Source of the DNA: Baylisascaris procyonis
Taxonomy: Eukaryota > Nematoda > Chromadorea > Rhabditida > Ascarididae
Direction: 5' to 3'
Assembly: GCA_037389465.1 (NCBI GenBank)
Contig: JAZARR010000188.1
Span: forward strand, 1,267,501 to 1,331,500
DNA length: 64,000 nucleotides
Shown piece by piece: positions 1-13,485 of the stretch; the stretch's first letter is position 1, and each line of letters starts with the position of its first letter. The notes below the pieces were generated by a model. It saw only the letters and a program-made list of their open reading frames with translations. It made no database searches and had not been told where the DNA came from. Both the position numbers and the translations under genes were made by a program.

Positions 1-159
1 TCTATTCAACGCAAACGGATCAACGTGACAGATGATACAGGAAATCAACTGCTAGTCCTTGATCCGGATATAAAAAGATTCCGCAACTTGACTTCCAAGG
101 ATTGCCAAGTTGAAACCAGTGAGCAGGTTGAAAAACATAGATACAGATTGTATTTGTAA
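1..159 (+). CDS. C-terminal exon of an unidentified gene (5' end outside window)
   Basis: Frame 1 is open from the first base to a TAA at 157-159 and encodes 52 residues. The peptide is rich in charged and polar residues (it includes INVTDDTGNQLLVLDPDIK and ends HRYRLYL), with composition unlike the AT-driven chance ORFs nearby. I do not recognise the family. It is read as the 3' end of a gene transcribed toward the convergent BBS1 gene. The upstream part, and whether base 1 lies inside an exon, cannot be seen. Confidence 0.55.
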   Translation, partial: SIQRKRINVTDDTGNQLLVLDPDIKRFRNLTSKDCQVETSEQVEKHRYRLYL

Positions 160-211
160 AATCACAAAGATCTTACGTTAAGATGGGATCGAGAGAACAA
201 TTAAGGCTACC

Positions 212-279
<68 letters not shown>

Positions 280-1960
280 CTTTATTAAGGGATCGAGAGA
301 ACAATTAAGGCAAACAATTAAGGCAATTATAACCATGTTAACTGCTATATATGTAATTTCGAGTGGATACTTACTGCTGACTAGTGCTACCACGAAGTTA
401 TTAGTAACGAGTAATGCTAACTCGTAAAATGCAAAAGAACTCCTCGCCATTCTCTGCAGCTGTTGACGGAGTAGGTATCAGAAGAAAATTAGATTAACAG
501 CAATTAACATGAACATATATGTATAGGAAACATTCCAGGGGCAAGCTTCGCCAACATATTTTTGTGAATATACTCGCTTTTACAGGAAAACCACTTATAG
601 CAATGCTTCGTAAAAACATTGAATGTAGTTTTAAAAAATTTTCAATTCCACGAAACTTTCATTTTTTATATGGTGGCATATGTTTGAAAATGTTATATAC
701 CAGTAGTAATCGGGAAGTTAATTTTATAAGGTGAAAATTTGCTTGCATATTTTTACGTATTTTCATGGGAATGCTAATATTTTTCATCAACAAGCGATCG
801 AACGATCTAAATATTATGCACTGAACTTGAGAAAATTTCATAAGTGTTGTTCGTTGTTTACAAAATTTTATTGCTTTAAAAATTATCGTTGAATTTTTCC
901 ACGCCATTTCGTTGAGATTTTTAAACTGGCTTTTTTCAAAACCTTTCATTGAATCATTCGCCTTCATAGGGAGTCTTCTAAAGTGAAAGTTGTGCTTTCT
1001 TCACTTATCATATTTTCCGATCAGAACACCGATGAAGCTTTTCATTTCTTCTTTTTCCAGTCAGTCGATAGATCATTATACCGATAAGGTGTGTCACTGA
1101 TTAGTGCAGAAATATCCCCTCATTTGCAGAATTAATCAATTCAATACAAAAATTGATAATATATTTTTGCAGTTTTTTAATCGTATTTCTATGGAAAATT
1201 TCATTTTCCGTTTAGGTGGAATGCTTATCGTCTCAAAAAATCCATATAAAAATTTTTTCCACTCCTTTGTGAAGGAAAAAATAACGGCATATATCAAAAT
1301 ACCCTTAAGGAAAGGCGAAATGAAAAGAATCTAAGGAATGTTGTCATAAAAGGTTGCAACGGAACGTTTGAAGCAAATGTTTTGTATTTCGTATGATTGA
1401 TGAATACTGAGAAAGGTAAATGATCGAAATACCTGAAAAAACTTCTTGCAAGAATCAGATGGATTCAGATAGGGTTTTTCTGTTTAGAATTCACCTAGAC
1501 ATGTCATTAATTATAGAGATTTCACATGCGAAAATTTTTGCATCACACGACGTCAACAACGTTCTTTGACCTTTTAGAATCGAATATTTCATCGTTTTTC
1601 GAGTTCCTAACTTATGATCTTGTCTAGTGCTATCGAGTCCTATGATAGCCAGTCTTACGATATCAAGTCTTATGATATCACGTCCAATGAGTTTGACAGG
1701 CAGAGTAATGCGATAAAGCGCGCAAAATGAGTACAATGCTGTAAGGCGCTGAAAACGAATGAGCAAATGTTAGAACTCATTCTATTCCGCCTAAACCCTT
1801 CCACCCCATCCCCCCCCCCCGTCCTTCACCCTCCTCCTGCCACTCTTCTCCTTTTCTCCACAAATTTTGTCGACAAAAATGTCAGTCAATTGCAATATAC
1901 AGAAGCAGTAATGATTACTAAACGATTATTGTTAACTTTGCATAAATGAATTATGGTTAC
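160..1960. other. Intergenic region between convergent genes
   Basis: No exon could be supported on either strand. It holds a (TA)n tract with flanking duplicated sequence near 185-311, a pyrimidine-rich stretch near 1800-1860, and otherwise AT-rich single-copy sequence. ORFs such as those at 659-967 and 1104-1334 have no splice context or recognisable domain. Confidence 0.5.
185..311. repeat. (TA)n microsatellite flanked by a 23-bp direct repeat
   Basis: An uninterrupted TA tract runs from about 214 to 278. The same 23-bp segment, beginning GGGATCGAGAGAACAATTAA, stands at 185-207 and again at 289-311. Confidence 0.9.
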
Positions 1961-2607
1961 TTAGTCATTTTTAAGCTTGCCTGATAGTCTTTCACTTCTT
2001 CTATCAGTGTGTGTGTGGGGGGGGGGTAGGAAGGGGGGTAGGAAGGGGGGAGGGAATGCTAACTTAAGTACTCTTGAAAAGAAACATTTTTGTTTAAATT
2101 TTATGCCACCTATTTGAGGCTTGCGATATTCATTAGCCAAAACTCTCACTGTGTCGTTACTTCTTGCTTCAAATAATGGTATTACTCATTTGTGACACTG
2201 TTTGAATCATAAGGTGTGCGTATCGCAATAGCGTTTTTAACTTTTTCTCTGGCGGCGTGTTTTTAAACCATCAATGAGTGATTTGTCAAATGATACCCAA
2301 CACGGAAATGATGTAAAATTTTTGAGCAGTTTGTTTATTTTGCTGCAATTTAGAGGTTTCATTTCAACGCTATTTCAATGTGAAATAAAACTGGCATTGA
2401 ATTTGAAAATAGATTAGCAGCAATTGCACCCGAAAGGACAATATGTGCACTTATCACTGCCCAGATGAAATTTCGACAGCTAAAATATGTTCTAATAAAA
2501 ACTTCCGCATCCTTTAATTACCCAAAACAGTACGCATAGTGCAGACATCCACGCATACAGATTATATATATAAATATAAATATAAATAAATAAATAAATA
2601 AATATAT

Positions 2608-2666
<59 letters not shown>

Positions 2667-2991
2667 TTCGCTTGTTTATGTACTCTTTCATGTGTTTATA
2701 TGATGCATTTTTGAGATATCATCATCGCTGATATATGATCAGAGAAGACAACAGATATTCACTTTTCTTTACCATAACAGTAGATATTTTGTGTTCTTTG
2801 CGCAATTTTATATATAGTGTTGAATGGTATTGAATAGATGAATAGCCGAAATGGTTTCAATATATTAAAAAAAAGGAGTTTCGGTTAATTTTTATTAGTT
2901 AACTGTAAAGACTGAAGGGACTGTAAAGACTTTATAGCTCATTGTTCACTTAAAATAAGCATTGCTACTTCATCAAAAAGTGAATAAATGA

Positions 2992-3051
<60 letters not shown>

Positions 3052-4823
3052 ACAATTAAATAAATAAATAAATAAATAAAAACTAACTCACGATGCAACT
3101 CGAAGTTTTACAATCATCCGAAAAATGGGACCAAATCCATTGATTTCAACTGAGATTTCCACCGCCTCATTTTTCTTCGTCGATACCGTATTCAACGAAC
3201 TTTGTGTTAACTCGGCAAAAGCACGCGTTACTGATAGCCGAAGCATAAATAAGTCACGTTGAAAGACCTATAAATTTATATAGATTAAGAAAACAAAGGA
3301 TCGGATCGAGCATTTGTGTACCGTATGAAACCACCTACAGCAGGTAAATTTACCTCGATTTCTTAGGAAATCACCAGCAAGGAAAGTGAAAAGAGCAGTT
3401 ATTGGGAGAGAGGAGGGGGTGTTTGGCTTTCGAAAGATGATGGGGGAAGGGGGTTGATCGAGTGATATATTTTCTTGGGTAATAAATATCTATGCAGGAG
3501 ATATTTTCTTTAATAATATTTTCAAAATTAGTAATTTTATGAGGCAAATGAGGGTTTTGACAATTATGAACAACACCAAAATGTTGTTCAAACTTATAAT
3601 GATACATTAAAAATCGCATAATAGTGACCTCAGATTTTAGTTTTCCAACCGCAAAATATAAAAAGTTAAATGCTTTTGGTGACCGAAAGTCACTCAATAT
3701 AAAATGTGTACATTTTGTTTACATTTTTATGGATTATGTGACTTCCTTCAAAGTTAATGGACTAAACTGAATATTCGTACAGAAACTCATGCTTCATATA
3801 TATAATGTCTAGTAAATTTCATAGCCCCAGTTTCTCTAAGTTAAAGCTATTAGTCTCACAAGTAGGCATCGACATATAAATAGGAGGAACCAGAAAATAC
3901 AACGTTTGCAAGAGTACATACAAAAGGAGCATTTTCTACGATCAGTTCATCGCTAAAAAGTTTCCATCTCTTCGCCTACCTCGAAGACTTATTTCCTTCT
4001 CGAAACGACATATGGTTTTCTTTTCGGAAATGTCAGTATTTCGGTTCGTAGAAGTTATATGAGTGCAAAATAAACGTGAAAAACTTCGTGTAGTTGGTAT
4101 TTAGATAGCGCAAAAAAAAACAAAAATTAGGCAAATCCAAAAAAAAAAAAGAATTATTAAACTCAACAATTTGTTTATTAAACTTAAGAATGCATACTGA
4201 AATATTAATAGCAACATGAGATCAATAATATGGGAATACTCATACATCAAAAGAGTAATAAAATCGGAGGGCCAAAAGCGGAAGTTGAACGCCCACCTTT
4301 GCTGAATACTTTTCATTTTAGGACTTACGAAATGGTTTTTTTTTTGCTCCTATGCGTTTCATTGTGCTCAACGAAGAGGCATCTATATTACTCAAAAACT
4401 TCTTCAGGTATGCTTACGCTAGCAAATTTAGGAGATGTTCGAGTTTATTGCGCATAATTTTTCATCTATAATTAATTCAATTATATAAGTTCCATTCTGA
4501 GTTCGATTTTATAGTTGAATTGAAATTAAAATTAAAATTCTGTTATTGCAAATTTGATGCGGAACTGGAATTAAATTAGACACAAATTTTAAGTTATCCA
4601 CGAAAGTACATAATAGAACCAAATGTTTTTATCAAATTTCAAACGAACCGGAAAGACATAATCGCACAGAAATAGCGATTAATATGTATCTTATAGAAAA
4701 CAACATCGCAAGTTCAGTGATGCTCGTTTGTCAAACCGATTTGGCTGGTTCGATCAACTTGGCTGAGTTCAACCAACTTGGCTAGTTCGGCTAATTTTGC
4801 TGACCAAATGATTCATTCTAGTG

Positions 4824-4905
<82 letters not shown>

Positions 4906-7900
4906 TAAATTGAAGAAAAGACGTTTGACACGTCTGACTCGGAAAAGACTTACGAGTGGCAATTAATAATGTTTAAATAGGCTTCTTTGAAAAATGTTCC
5001 CTAAAATTTTCACCACATTGTATTCACTTCGTTTTTCGAGGGATATGTGAATGAAAAAAAGCGATAAATTAAAAAAAGATGAACCTGATGCATCGTTTGT
5101 GCTTGTTCACGCTCTCGAATCGTTTGATCGACGAAGATCTTTGTCCTTCGTGGAACATTTAGTTTCTTACTTTGTGCAGCCGGTGGACCAATTTCTTCGT
5201 ACTTTTCGCCGAATTTAGCTGTTCGACGAAATAATTTCACAATTAATCCGCCAGCTAAAAAAAAAAAAGAAAAAAAACTCAACTAAGAGGGTCTCGCAAG
5301 CATAACTGCAAGGATTTGATGAAAATTTTGCAAAAAACGCTTTTTGTAGATAGAACGTCTATGCGTCTATGCGTCTAGCCCGATATTTGTATGCATCTGC
5401 TCGTCAATATTTTGAGGCATCAAATCTATCACGACAAGAAAAGTATTTTATACAAAGCGAAATCAAGAAATCACCTTCGATCTATAACTTTGTTGCCACT
5501 CATAGAGATGTGTTAAAAGTTAATGAAATTTAGGATAGAAATATGCTAAATTTTCATAAATCATATCTATCTTGCTGATTGCTCATTGCATATTAAAAAC
5601 ATATTTTCGCCGTAGAAAAAATTCGTCCTGCAGGCAATCCTTTCAAATGTTTCTTATATATATCGGCATAAAAATGATAAAAAGCATTAATTCCTCATGT
5701 GCTCTATTATAATTGTTGCCAGAAGTTTTTCTTTCAGTAATGATAAGAGAATATGCAGAATATATAAAAGATATAAGAGAGATGACTATCTGTTTACAAA
5801 TTTGCATGTTATAAAAAATGCATACAAATTTTGTGTGCATTGCCTTTAACCTCTGATCACACAGCGCTAAACTTATTGATTCAAAGCAGCGTTGATAGTT
5901 GTGTTGGGTGCTGAGTGGTTAGGAAAGATGCCGTAGAGGTTAGATTATTACTTTTGGCTTGTTTCTTCGTAACTTTTCTTCGAAAGTCTTCCGGTTGTGA
6001 CAGGTTGGAAGGATAGTTCGTATGCACCTAACCGCGTTTTTAGCAATAATGTGCGCAGCATAAAAAACTTGCCGCATTTTTTGACTGTGCAAATTGCGCA
6101 CATATATAATAGCTTCAAGCATCTTATGGAGTGACAAAACTGCTCTATCCTTCAACAGCAAAGTTCTTCCTCTTTTCGAGATCGCTTTTGTGCATATTAA
6201 CAGCACATTCTTATTTTCTCTCACAAAATAGGCGCAAGAGTTATAAATGAAAGTACAGCTTTTACGCAGCAATATTTTTATTTCCTCCTCAAATTGTTTA
6301 ATATTTCATTCATGCAAATGAAATACCTAAATGTGTATCGCAATCTGAGCGAATCATTGCCACTTAGGGTACTTAAAAACTTCGATATTAGTTTATTTTA
6401 AATTTAAAAAGGGAACTAATTTATACAAACGCTTCGATACACATACACACATTGGAAAATGAACACCCATAAGGATAAGATTAATTATTATATGTTTCTG
6501 CAAAATAAAATTTCTAAAAGAATAGAGAAAATTTTCTTTAAATAAACGTTTGATCAATTATTGGCAATAAAAATTTGGAAAATTTTAATGAACCATTGAC
6601 AGTCACAGTTGTAAAGAAATTCAAACATAATAAAAATCACAAACTTTTGGTGCCAATGATAAGGGCTCCTTCTTCACGTCCCATTGGTCCATAACGAATC
6701 CATTTGATTGGTGCATCAATTTTTAAGCGATCCATCAAAAATAATTCCTGATAGATTCGGATCTGAAAACGATTACAAATTATCTGCAACATAATATTGC
6801 CAGCTACTCACTCTAACATTTTATTATATATTTAACTTTCATATTCTTTACAAAGCATATAAAACTTCCTCTCCATATTCTATTTACTATTTTTATCTCA
6901 TAACTACCATTTGATATCACAAACATCAATACTGTGTTGCTGAAGATATTTTAGCTAAAACTTATATGGGCAAATATTAGGCATATTTTAAAATATTATA
7001 TATGTATTCTTTTTTTTTCATTTATTTACTTTTTATTTATAAACGCATAAAATATTCTATATTTATTCAATATATAAAGTAGAGTTAAAAGTCATCCTCA
7101 GCAAGTTACATATAAAGTTACATAAAGCATTTTATTTGCAAAAAGGTGGAAAAAATCGAATGAAATTTTGACGTAAAATATAAATCTAATGCATAAGGGA
7201 ATTCAAATTGCACAATGTATTATAAACCTAATGCATAAGGGAATTCAAATTGCACAATGTATTTTAGATTTTCTGTCTATGGAAATGTGTAATATAATTT
7301 ATCGTTCGATTGTTTTTCTTGAACGGATATCACAATATGCTTCAAGAAATTCGTTGTTTTGGCTAAACTATTTCACCACTATGCTGATATTTTCCTGTAT
7401 TCAGAGTATACTTTAGCAATTTCATGTGGTTTCTTACATAGAAAAAGCTAGGTGAAATAAGCGAAACGACGTTTTGACGCTATTTTAGAGGCGATAGGTA
7501 GATCGATGTAAAACCTTATGGGTCCTAAAATCGGTTCTCAAAAACACAATAAACTAAATGGAAAGATTGACTTCTCTGTCAAGAGCAACAATAAGAGCCG
7601 TATATTGGCGTGGTGCATAGATAAATGCATCAATGCATCGTATTGGAGTATCCATTTTCATTTGATTTTGCCGGCGACCTTTTGTCGTAAAAAATGAAAT
7701 TGTTCGATCTTCACATGCGATTACCAACTGCAACTTTTCCGATATCAATAAATCTCTTCATATTATATAAAGGTAGAGGTGAGAAGCTTGATAAAAGTGA
7801 TCACTTCAAAAATAATCGGAAATATATGCCTTAGAGGGGTAAGCATAAGCATTCCTATAAATCCTTCTCAAAGGATTCATTCATCTTGCTCAACTAGCTG

Positions 7901-8935
7901 TGCAATACGTCCTGCAAGTAGAATCTGCGACATGGTCATGTCCTTTCAGATATTGTGCAATGAATATGAATTTCGATGTTACCTAATGTGACGCAATGTG
8001 CTGTTGTGTGAGTGAGCATGAATTCTTTCTTTGTTGGTATAGAGGCCGCAAGTTGAAGGCGGGAAAAATTCTTTGGCGCAGAGTGCATCGATCAAATTTC
8101 TGAACTCAAGTTCAACTTCGTACAATTGTTCCCGAACTGAACTTGTCACACAGACAATTGGACAACACATATACACACGCACACACATGCGAACGCAAAG
8201 ACATGCGCATATGCATACACTTGTGCACACAGAATGACCTTGCTGTCTCATTTAAAACGCAAACTTCCAAAACGTGCATAGCACAGATTTCAGTTGCACA
8301 AGTTGTTGAATTTTATATCGTGGTAGTTATTCGTCTGTTATCTTAGTATGCCATCGGCTGAGAGAGATTCGAGATGAATGAGTGGAAAATTGTTGAAAAT
8401 CAACAGCAAAAAGCTCATAAACACTAATTGTATCATGAAAACTCATATAAAAACTAATTCAGCTTTTATTATCAAAACGAATGCAGAATTTTTTGCTTAT
8501 ATGCAAATGAATAAGCTATCCTCAGAGTAAGGGTCGCATGATATGCAAATCCAAATGGCAAAGCAATTGGCAATATCTATTCGCTAAACGCTAATTCATT
8601 ATGCAAATTAGCGAACAAATATACGCACACACATTCGCAGTAATGTACAAACCAGCACTAACAATCAACAAATGTACGTACTTTTGCTTATAAGTCGAAA
8701 GATTATGTGGTACGTGATAGGTGGGAAATACATGTGGATGCAAGTATTTATGCAGTTATGAATGAAGTAATTTTTAATGGGATTTGAACAAAGGGCATGG
8801 ATGAGCGAGATTTTCGCTTATTAAGACAACAAGTTGTATTTTCCGTCTAAAAAAACCTTTCCGTGCAAGTGCCTAGACTCAATGAACGATGATTGCATTA
8901 TGATCATTTTTGTTCACCTAAAATAACTATACAGC

Positions 8936-9015
<80 letters not shown>

Positions 9016-12000
9016 GGGGGGGGGGGGGTTGAAGGCTATAGTGAAGTTGTAATTTGTAGAGAAGAACATGTTTTTTTTTTCATGAACTAAGTCGTCGATG
9101 CCTTTATTACTATAACTTCCCAATATCAGCGATTTATGCAAATATGGTTTTTTCTCCGTCAACATATTCACTCTTTGTTTCTGGTGAGACAAGGAATATT
9201 CTCCAACAGAATTTCTTGATGGTGTTATTTTTTTTTCATGAGTGATTTTGACACAATAAAATTTACCTGCTTTGAAATACGTATCATGCCGATTATATCA
9301 GATTTAAGGGTGATCGTTGGTCGATCAAGTTGTTCGATGCCACGTTTAATTGTGAATACCTCTGCTTCTCGACTGCTTACGAAAATTCGATATTCCACAT
9401 CATATACACCTATAATTTGGTGGGGAAAATTCAGCTTACAAAGATTGTGGAAGAAATTCTTGCAATAGTGTGCTCATTTACTAGACTAGAAGCCCAGTTC
9501 ATCTAGAAGCGAGTTAAACTATGTATTTCAACTACTTTGTCACATCATCATATAGTTGTCGTTTAATGCATTAAAAATGCCCAAAAAAACGCCCAGTGGT
9601 GTAGTTTTAAGGTAAAAGCTTTCCTGTGGGGAATTTTAGCATGGATCACATTTGCGATTGAAGACAAATATAAGGTAATCTTATTCTATGCTTTGGACCT
9701 ATGTTTTTATGCTATTCATTTCTCGCTCTTGTTCTTATGTAACAAAACTTGACGTCGAAATCAGTAATCACTGAAACATATTTATACTGATGTTCACCAG
9801 TCACGATTTTTGCATCTATTTTTGCACTTTGCAATCACCTTGCAATTTGGGCAGTTAGCTGCACTCAAATATGCAACTCTCAGTCTCATAATGCAATGTT
9901 TTTCTTTTTTTTTTTCATCAACATTTTTCATTCCACTTTGAAGTCAACTAAGGCTGCTGCTGTTTTTTTTTTTTTTTTTGAAAATTGCACCTGGAATTTT
10001 AGTGCATTCTTTTCACTGAAATATGAGCACATTAATGGTGAAGAAACCTACAGGAAAAGGAATAAAAATTTACCAGTGGCATAGATGAAAACTGGTTGCG
10101 CTGGTAAAACGCATTGTGAAAGCACTGTGAATGCTTGCGAATCGATACAATAGATAATACCAATTTCCGTACCAATAATTATACAATCAATATCAGTGCT
10201 ATCTGATGAGGATTTTTTCAACGTTGACATACATGTGATCGTACTTTGTCGTAATAGTTTTTTACCACGATATCTTTCAATTATCTCGTCACGTTCTTCC
10301 TCGTTCGATAATAAAAATGTTTGCGATCTTGGTGTTAATCCACTTGTATTCAACTAAAAGCATATTTTAATTAGAAGAAATATTATTGAAAATTTTCTTG
10401 CAATGAGTATAGATAAATTACGATCAATTTGGAGGCTATTATTGATATACTTTTAAAAAAATTTCTCAAATCTTCGACAAACAACAATCGTGGAATGGAA
10501 TATCAGCTTTAAAAATTAATATTCAAATGATGGTTATAGTACTCATTTATTCAATGGATACTGATTGAGAGGCTCGAATTTAGACCACTAAATTTACAAT
10601 TATATGGGATCCATCAGGATTGTTGAAGATTATTATATATATTGATTGACTTAGTGGATCAATGTTATTGCTTGAAGGGTTTAAGAAAGAAAAAGTAAAA
10701 ACTGAAAAGTGCTGATAGGGCTAGTTCTTAGCGTGTTAAAAATCGTTCATTCAACTCTTTTGCTTTTTTTCTCAGAGAACAGATGCACAAGTAAGAAAAG
10801 TTTAAACTTTCAAGTGTTTAAATGCAGAAAAAACGTTCCACATTTCACTTGCCAAAATCATGCACTAAAAGCTTGCACGACATTTCACTATCTCTCTTCA
10901 CTTCCACAGCACATTGGAAACAATTTGTCTTTTGATTAATATTTTTGGACGATACAATGGAAGTAAGACTGAGTGGCGACCATTTTTTTGTTGACGCATA
11001 TAGCATAGTAATTCAAGTGCTCACGCATCGGCAATAGATTTGCGTAAGCTTTGGGCAATGAGTGAAGGGGAGGACAGGAGGGGTTTTTTTTTGGGGGGAG
11101 GGGAGAAGAACGAAACATTTACATTTATGAATGCTTCATATGTACTCATTTGAGGCTGTCATATTTTTCTTTCAGTTTGCCAATTTTCAAATCCAAAGTT
11201 CTTAACTCTGAGCATGTTTCTTTTCGTCATATTCGATCCGCTTGGCATGCTTCCAAATTTCTACGATTTATTTCAACTCTACCGGAAATTTCTGCATATA
11301 TATTTTTGCATAAATCTTATACTGCATTGACGAAAGATCCAAACATCAAGGCTATTCTAATTTCCGCTGATTTTTGGCCTTCATTTTTATTTAACTATTC
11401 AGTAAAGTAAAATCTAATCAATTTTATTATCATAATCTATTAAAAGAGACAAATGAATCTCCTCATTCATTAGCATAGAATTTCGTGATAAAAATAAGAT
11501 GCCCTGAAATAAAAACAAGTCAAATTGATAGCCCTTTTATTTTACGCTAATAAAATAATATCAGATGAGTTGAGCTAATTATTCTGCCAATATGACAGAT
11601 GAATACAGTTTCCTACTTACATTTTCTCTAAGTTTCGATAAAACAGCATAAAGTTGGGTTGAGTCGATCTGTGATGCTTCCGCATGTGACCATGCTTCAT
11701 TTTCTGTTTCATCGACATCCAATGTTGGGATGTTGAATTTGTAGAATGGTTTCAAATTTTTATAGATAAGTACCGATGGACCTGATGCGATCGCGATTGA
11801 AGGCAATGTTGGTTGCATCTGAAGGTTCGATATGCAAATCGATACATTGTTTCATTGGAGTATCTAGGAATTGCTGATGTATTGTTAACGTGCCAATACA
11901 CACCTACAGAAGATACAGGTCCTCGAGATTCGTGTTAGCTGAGATTTTCCCAATCCGCCTCAGGTATCTAGCGACTACAAATATACTTCTCTTTACAAAT

Positions 12001-13485
12001 GCCTTCCAATATAAATTGTCTTTAAATTCATTCTAGTTTTTCCTCATAATTTACTTGCGAACTCGGAATTGTTCTTTCGATTAGAATAGGATGAATTGTT
12101 AAGGTCTCGAAAGGAGAATTCAGGTTCTTTTAGTAATCTTTTTGAGTGAATCTGGAACCAATATGAAAAATCTGCAATGGACGTTTCTTGTAATCGAATA
12201 ATTCTGCTTATTATTTCCGTCTGCAAAAAAAAAAAAAAATTATTTTACTCATTTTACTGATTATTCTATCAATAGCAAAACACAGTCGACTTCTTTCAAT
12301 CCCTAATGCATCCTTCAAGTAGTAAGTAATCGGTCAAATTTTTGTTGCTCATAAAACTGAAACAGTTGAGGAGGCATTGTTGAATCCACACATCCACTCT
12401 ATGGAAAAATCATTTAAAAGTTGCAATTAATAGTTGACGAAGAAATTTACAAATTTTGTAGCGAATTTCAAATACAGAAAAAATATTTCTTCATTTTTTG
12501 CAACTGCAAATTCATCATTCGAATATGATGAATACGAATGAAAATTCGTCGAAAGCATTTAAAGGCGATATTTACATTCGAATTGATGAAATTCTTTTGT
12601 TTCATCTCTACTATGAGAAGCAGATGATTTCACCTAATCCCACGAAATTCCTCAGTACTTCTCCCTTCCCCCACCTCCCCTCTTGCTCGCAGCCAAAATG
12701 TCTTCCTTCTTCTCTACGGGTTCCTTCAATTATCCAATTTCATGAACGTGTGCTAAAGGCTTATACTGATAGGGAATGCGTGCTTCAATTCAAGCACCAC
12801 TAATCTGCCGCATAAAATTGCACGTGATATAGAGATGGCACCATAAGATAAAGGAAAACAGGTTGAAAAACGCCTCAGTAAGGCAAAATGCTACACGTTT
12901 TTGCACTTCAATCTACCATGATCTGAACTGACAAATTACAAAACACTAAATGAAACACATTTCCACGCATCTGCACCGTCGTTCGCGTTTTTGACTACAC
13001 TTAACAAGTTGCACTATAAAATTTAATTTGCAAATTTTGCAAACCTCTTGAATGTTGATAATAACTCATTTGCATATTGCGAATGATGGTGCACAACATT
13101 CCGCAGGCACAACCAAAAGCATTTCATTTTGAGAGACAGATGAAATTTTTAATTATTTTTTCTACAGTCAAGGTCAAAGAAAGTGGGCTGTTCGCTCCAG
13201 CAGCACCTCTATAAATTGTACTCAAAGAGGAACATAAAATTTCGAACCAACCAGCTCGTTGATGAAAGGCACTAAAGCGGATGGTATGTCGGTTAGAACA
13301 CTCTCGCCGATGAGAGTCAACCCTTTGAACACCTTTAGACGCATATTGTACCTTCCCGTACCGATATCTCCAATGATCAGCTTATAATCGCCATCTCCGT
13401 ATAAGTCACTCAAACCGATACACGACGGCAAACTGTTGATACCGGCCGAGTAGTCGTGCAACGCAGATACCCATTTATTGCTCAT
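1961..13485 (-). CDS. bbs-1: Bardet-Biedl syndrome 1 protein (BBSome subunit), multi-exon
   Basis: BBS1 is a core BBSome subunit with an N-terminal beta-propeller. It binds ARL6/BBS3 and moves membrane cargo by intraflagellar transport in cilia. Exons joined in phase are 13485-13252, 11818-11621, 10353-10074, 9409-9267, 7727-7572, 6762-6645, 5254-5085, 3267-3092 and 2479-2369, with a tentative last exon from 2162. The translation follows animal BBS1 in order: LSDLYGDGDYKLIIGDIGTG (propeller start), IAIASGPSVLIYKNLKP, STITCMSTLKK, VYDVEYRIF, RYGPMGREEGALIIGTK, KLNVPRRTKIFVDQTIRERE and LFMLRLSVTRAFAEL. About 529 residues are firm, near the roughly 590 of vertebrate BBS1. The start ATG at 13485 precedes SNKWVSALHDYSAGI, matching the usual N-terminus. 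The last two exons are least certain: 2479-2369 fits in phase but is diverged, and the ORF after 2162 runs into a proline-rich tail encoded by C-runs. I saw no convincing RFX/DAF-19 X-box upstream. Confidence 0.9.
2017..2053 (+). other. G-quadruplex-type G-run cluster
   Basis: Three runs of at least six G plus a GGG lie within 40 bases, separated by TAGGAA spacers and preceded by a short GT repeat. It sits at the 3' end of BBS1 on the non-transcribed strand for that gene. Confidence 0.7.
2563..2668. repeat. (TA)n/(TTTA)n microsatellite
   Basis: A short AT stretch grades into AAAT and then a perfect ATTT tetranucleotide repeat. It lies in the BBS1 intron between exons 3267-3092 and 2479-2369. 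Confidence 0.9.
2992..3081. repeat. (AAAT)n microsatellite
   Basis: An AAAT tetranucleotide repeat with one interruption begins within 12 bp of the donor of BBS1 exon 3267-3092, so length changes here sit very close to a splice site. Confidence 0.9.
4825..4903. repeat. (TA)n microsatellite
   Basis: An uninterrupted TA dinucleotide tract of about 79 bp in a BBS1 intron. Confidence 0.95.
7186..7263. repeat. Tandem duplication of a 36-bp segment
   Basis: The segment beginning CTAATGCATAAGGGAATTCA occurs at 7186-7221 and again, without change, at 7228-7263, separated by 6 bp. It is in a BBS1 intron. Confidence 0.9.
8938..9028. repeat. (TA)n tract followed by T-run and G-run
   Basis: TA repeats to about 9006 are followed by nine T and then thirteen G. 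It lies in a BBS1 intron. Confidence 0.9.

Noticed and set aside
2514..2527. TTTAATTACCCAA, a 13-base match to the nematode SL1 spliced leader
   Set aside because: The match stops before GTTTGAG and there is no GT donor, Sm site or snRNA-like context. It is likely chance in AT-rich DNA.
12044..12226. Minus-strand ORF within BBS1 (IISRIIRLQETSIADFSYWF)
   Set aside because: It lies between the first two BBS1 exons, but those join directly and match the family without a gap. The ORF ends at a poly(A/T) run and has no homology to BBS1.
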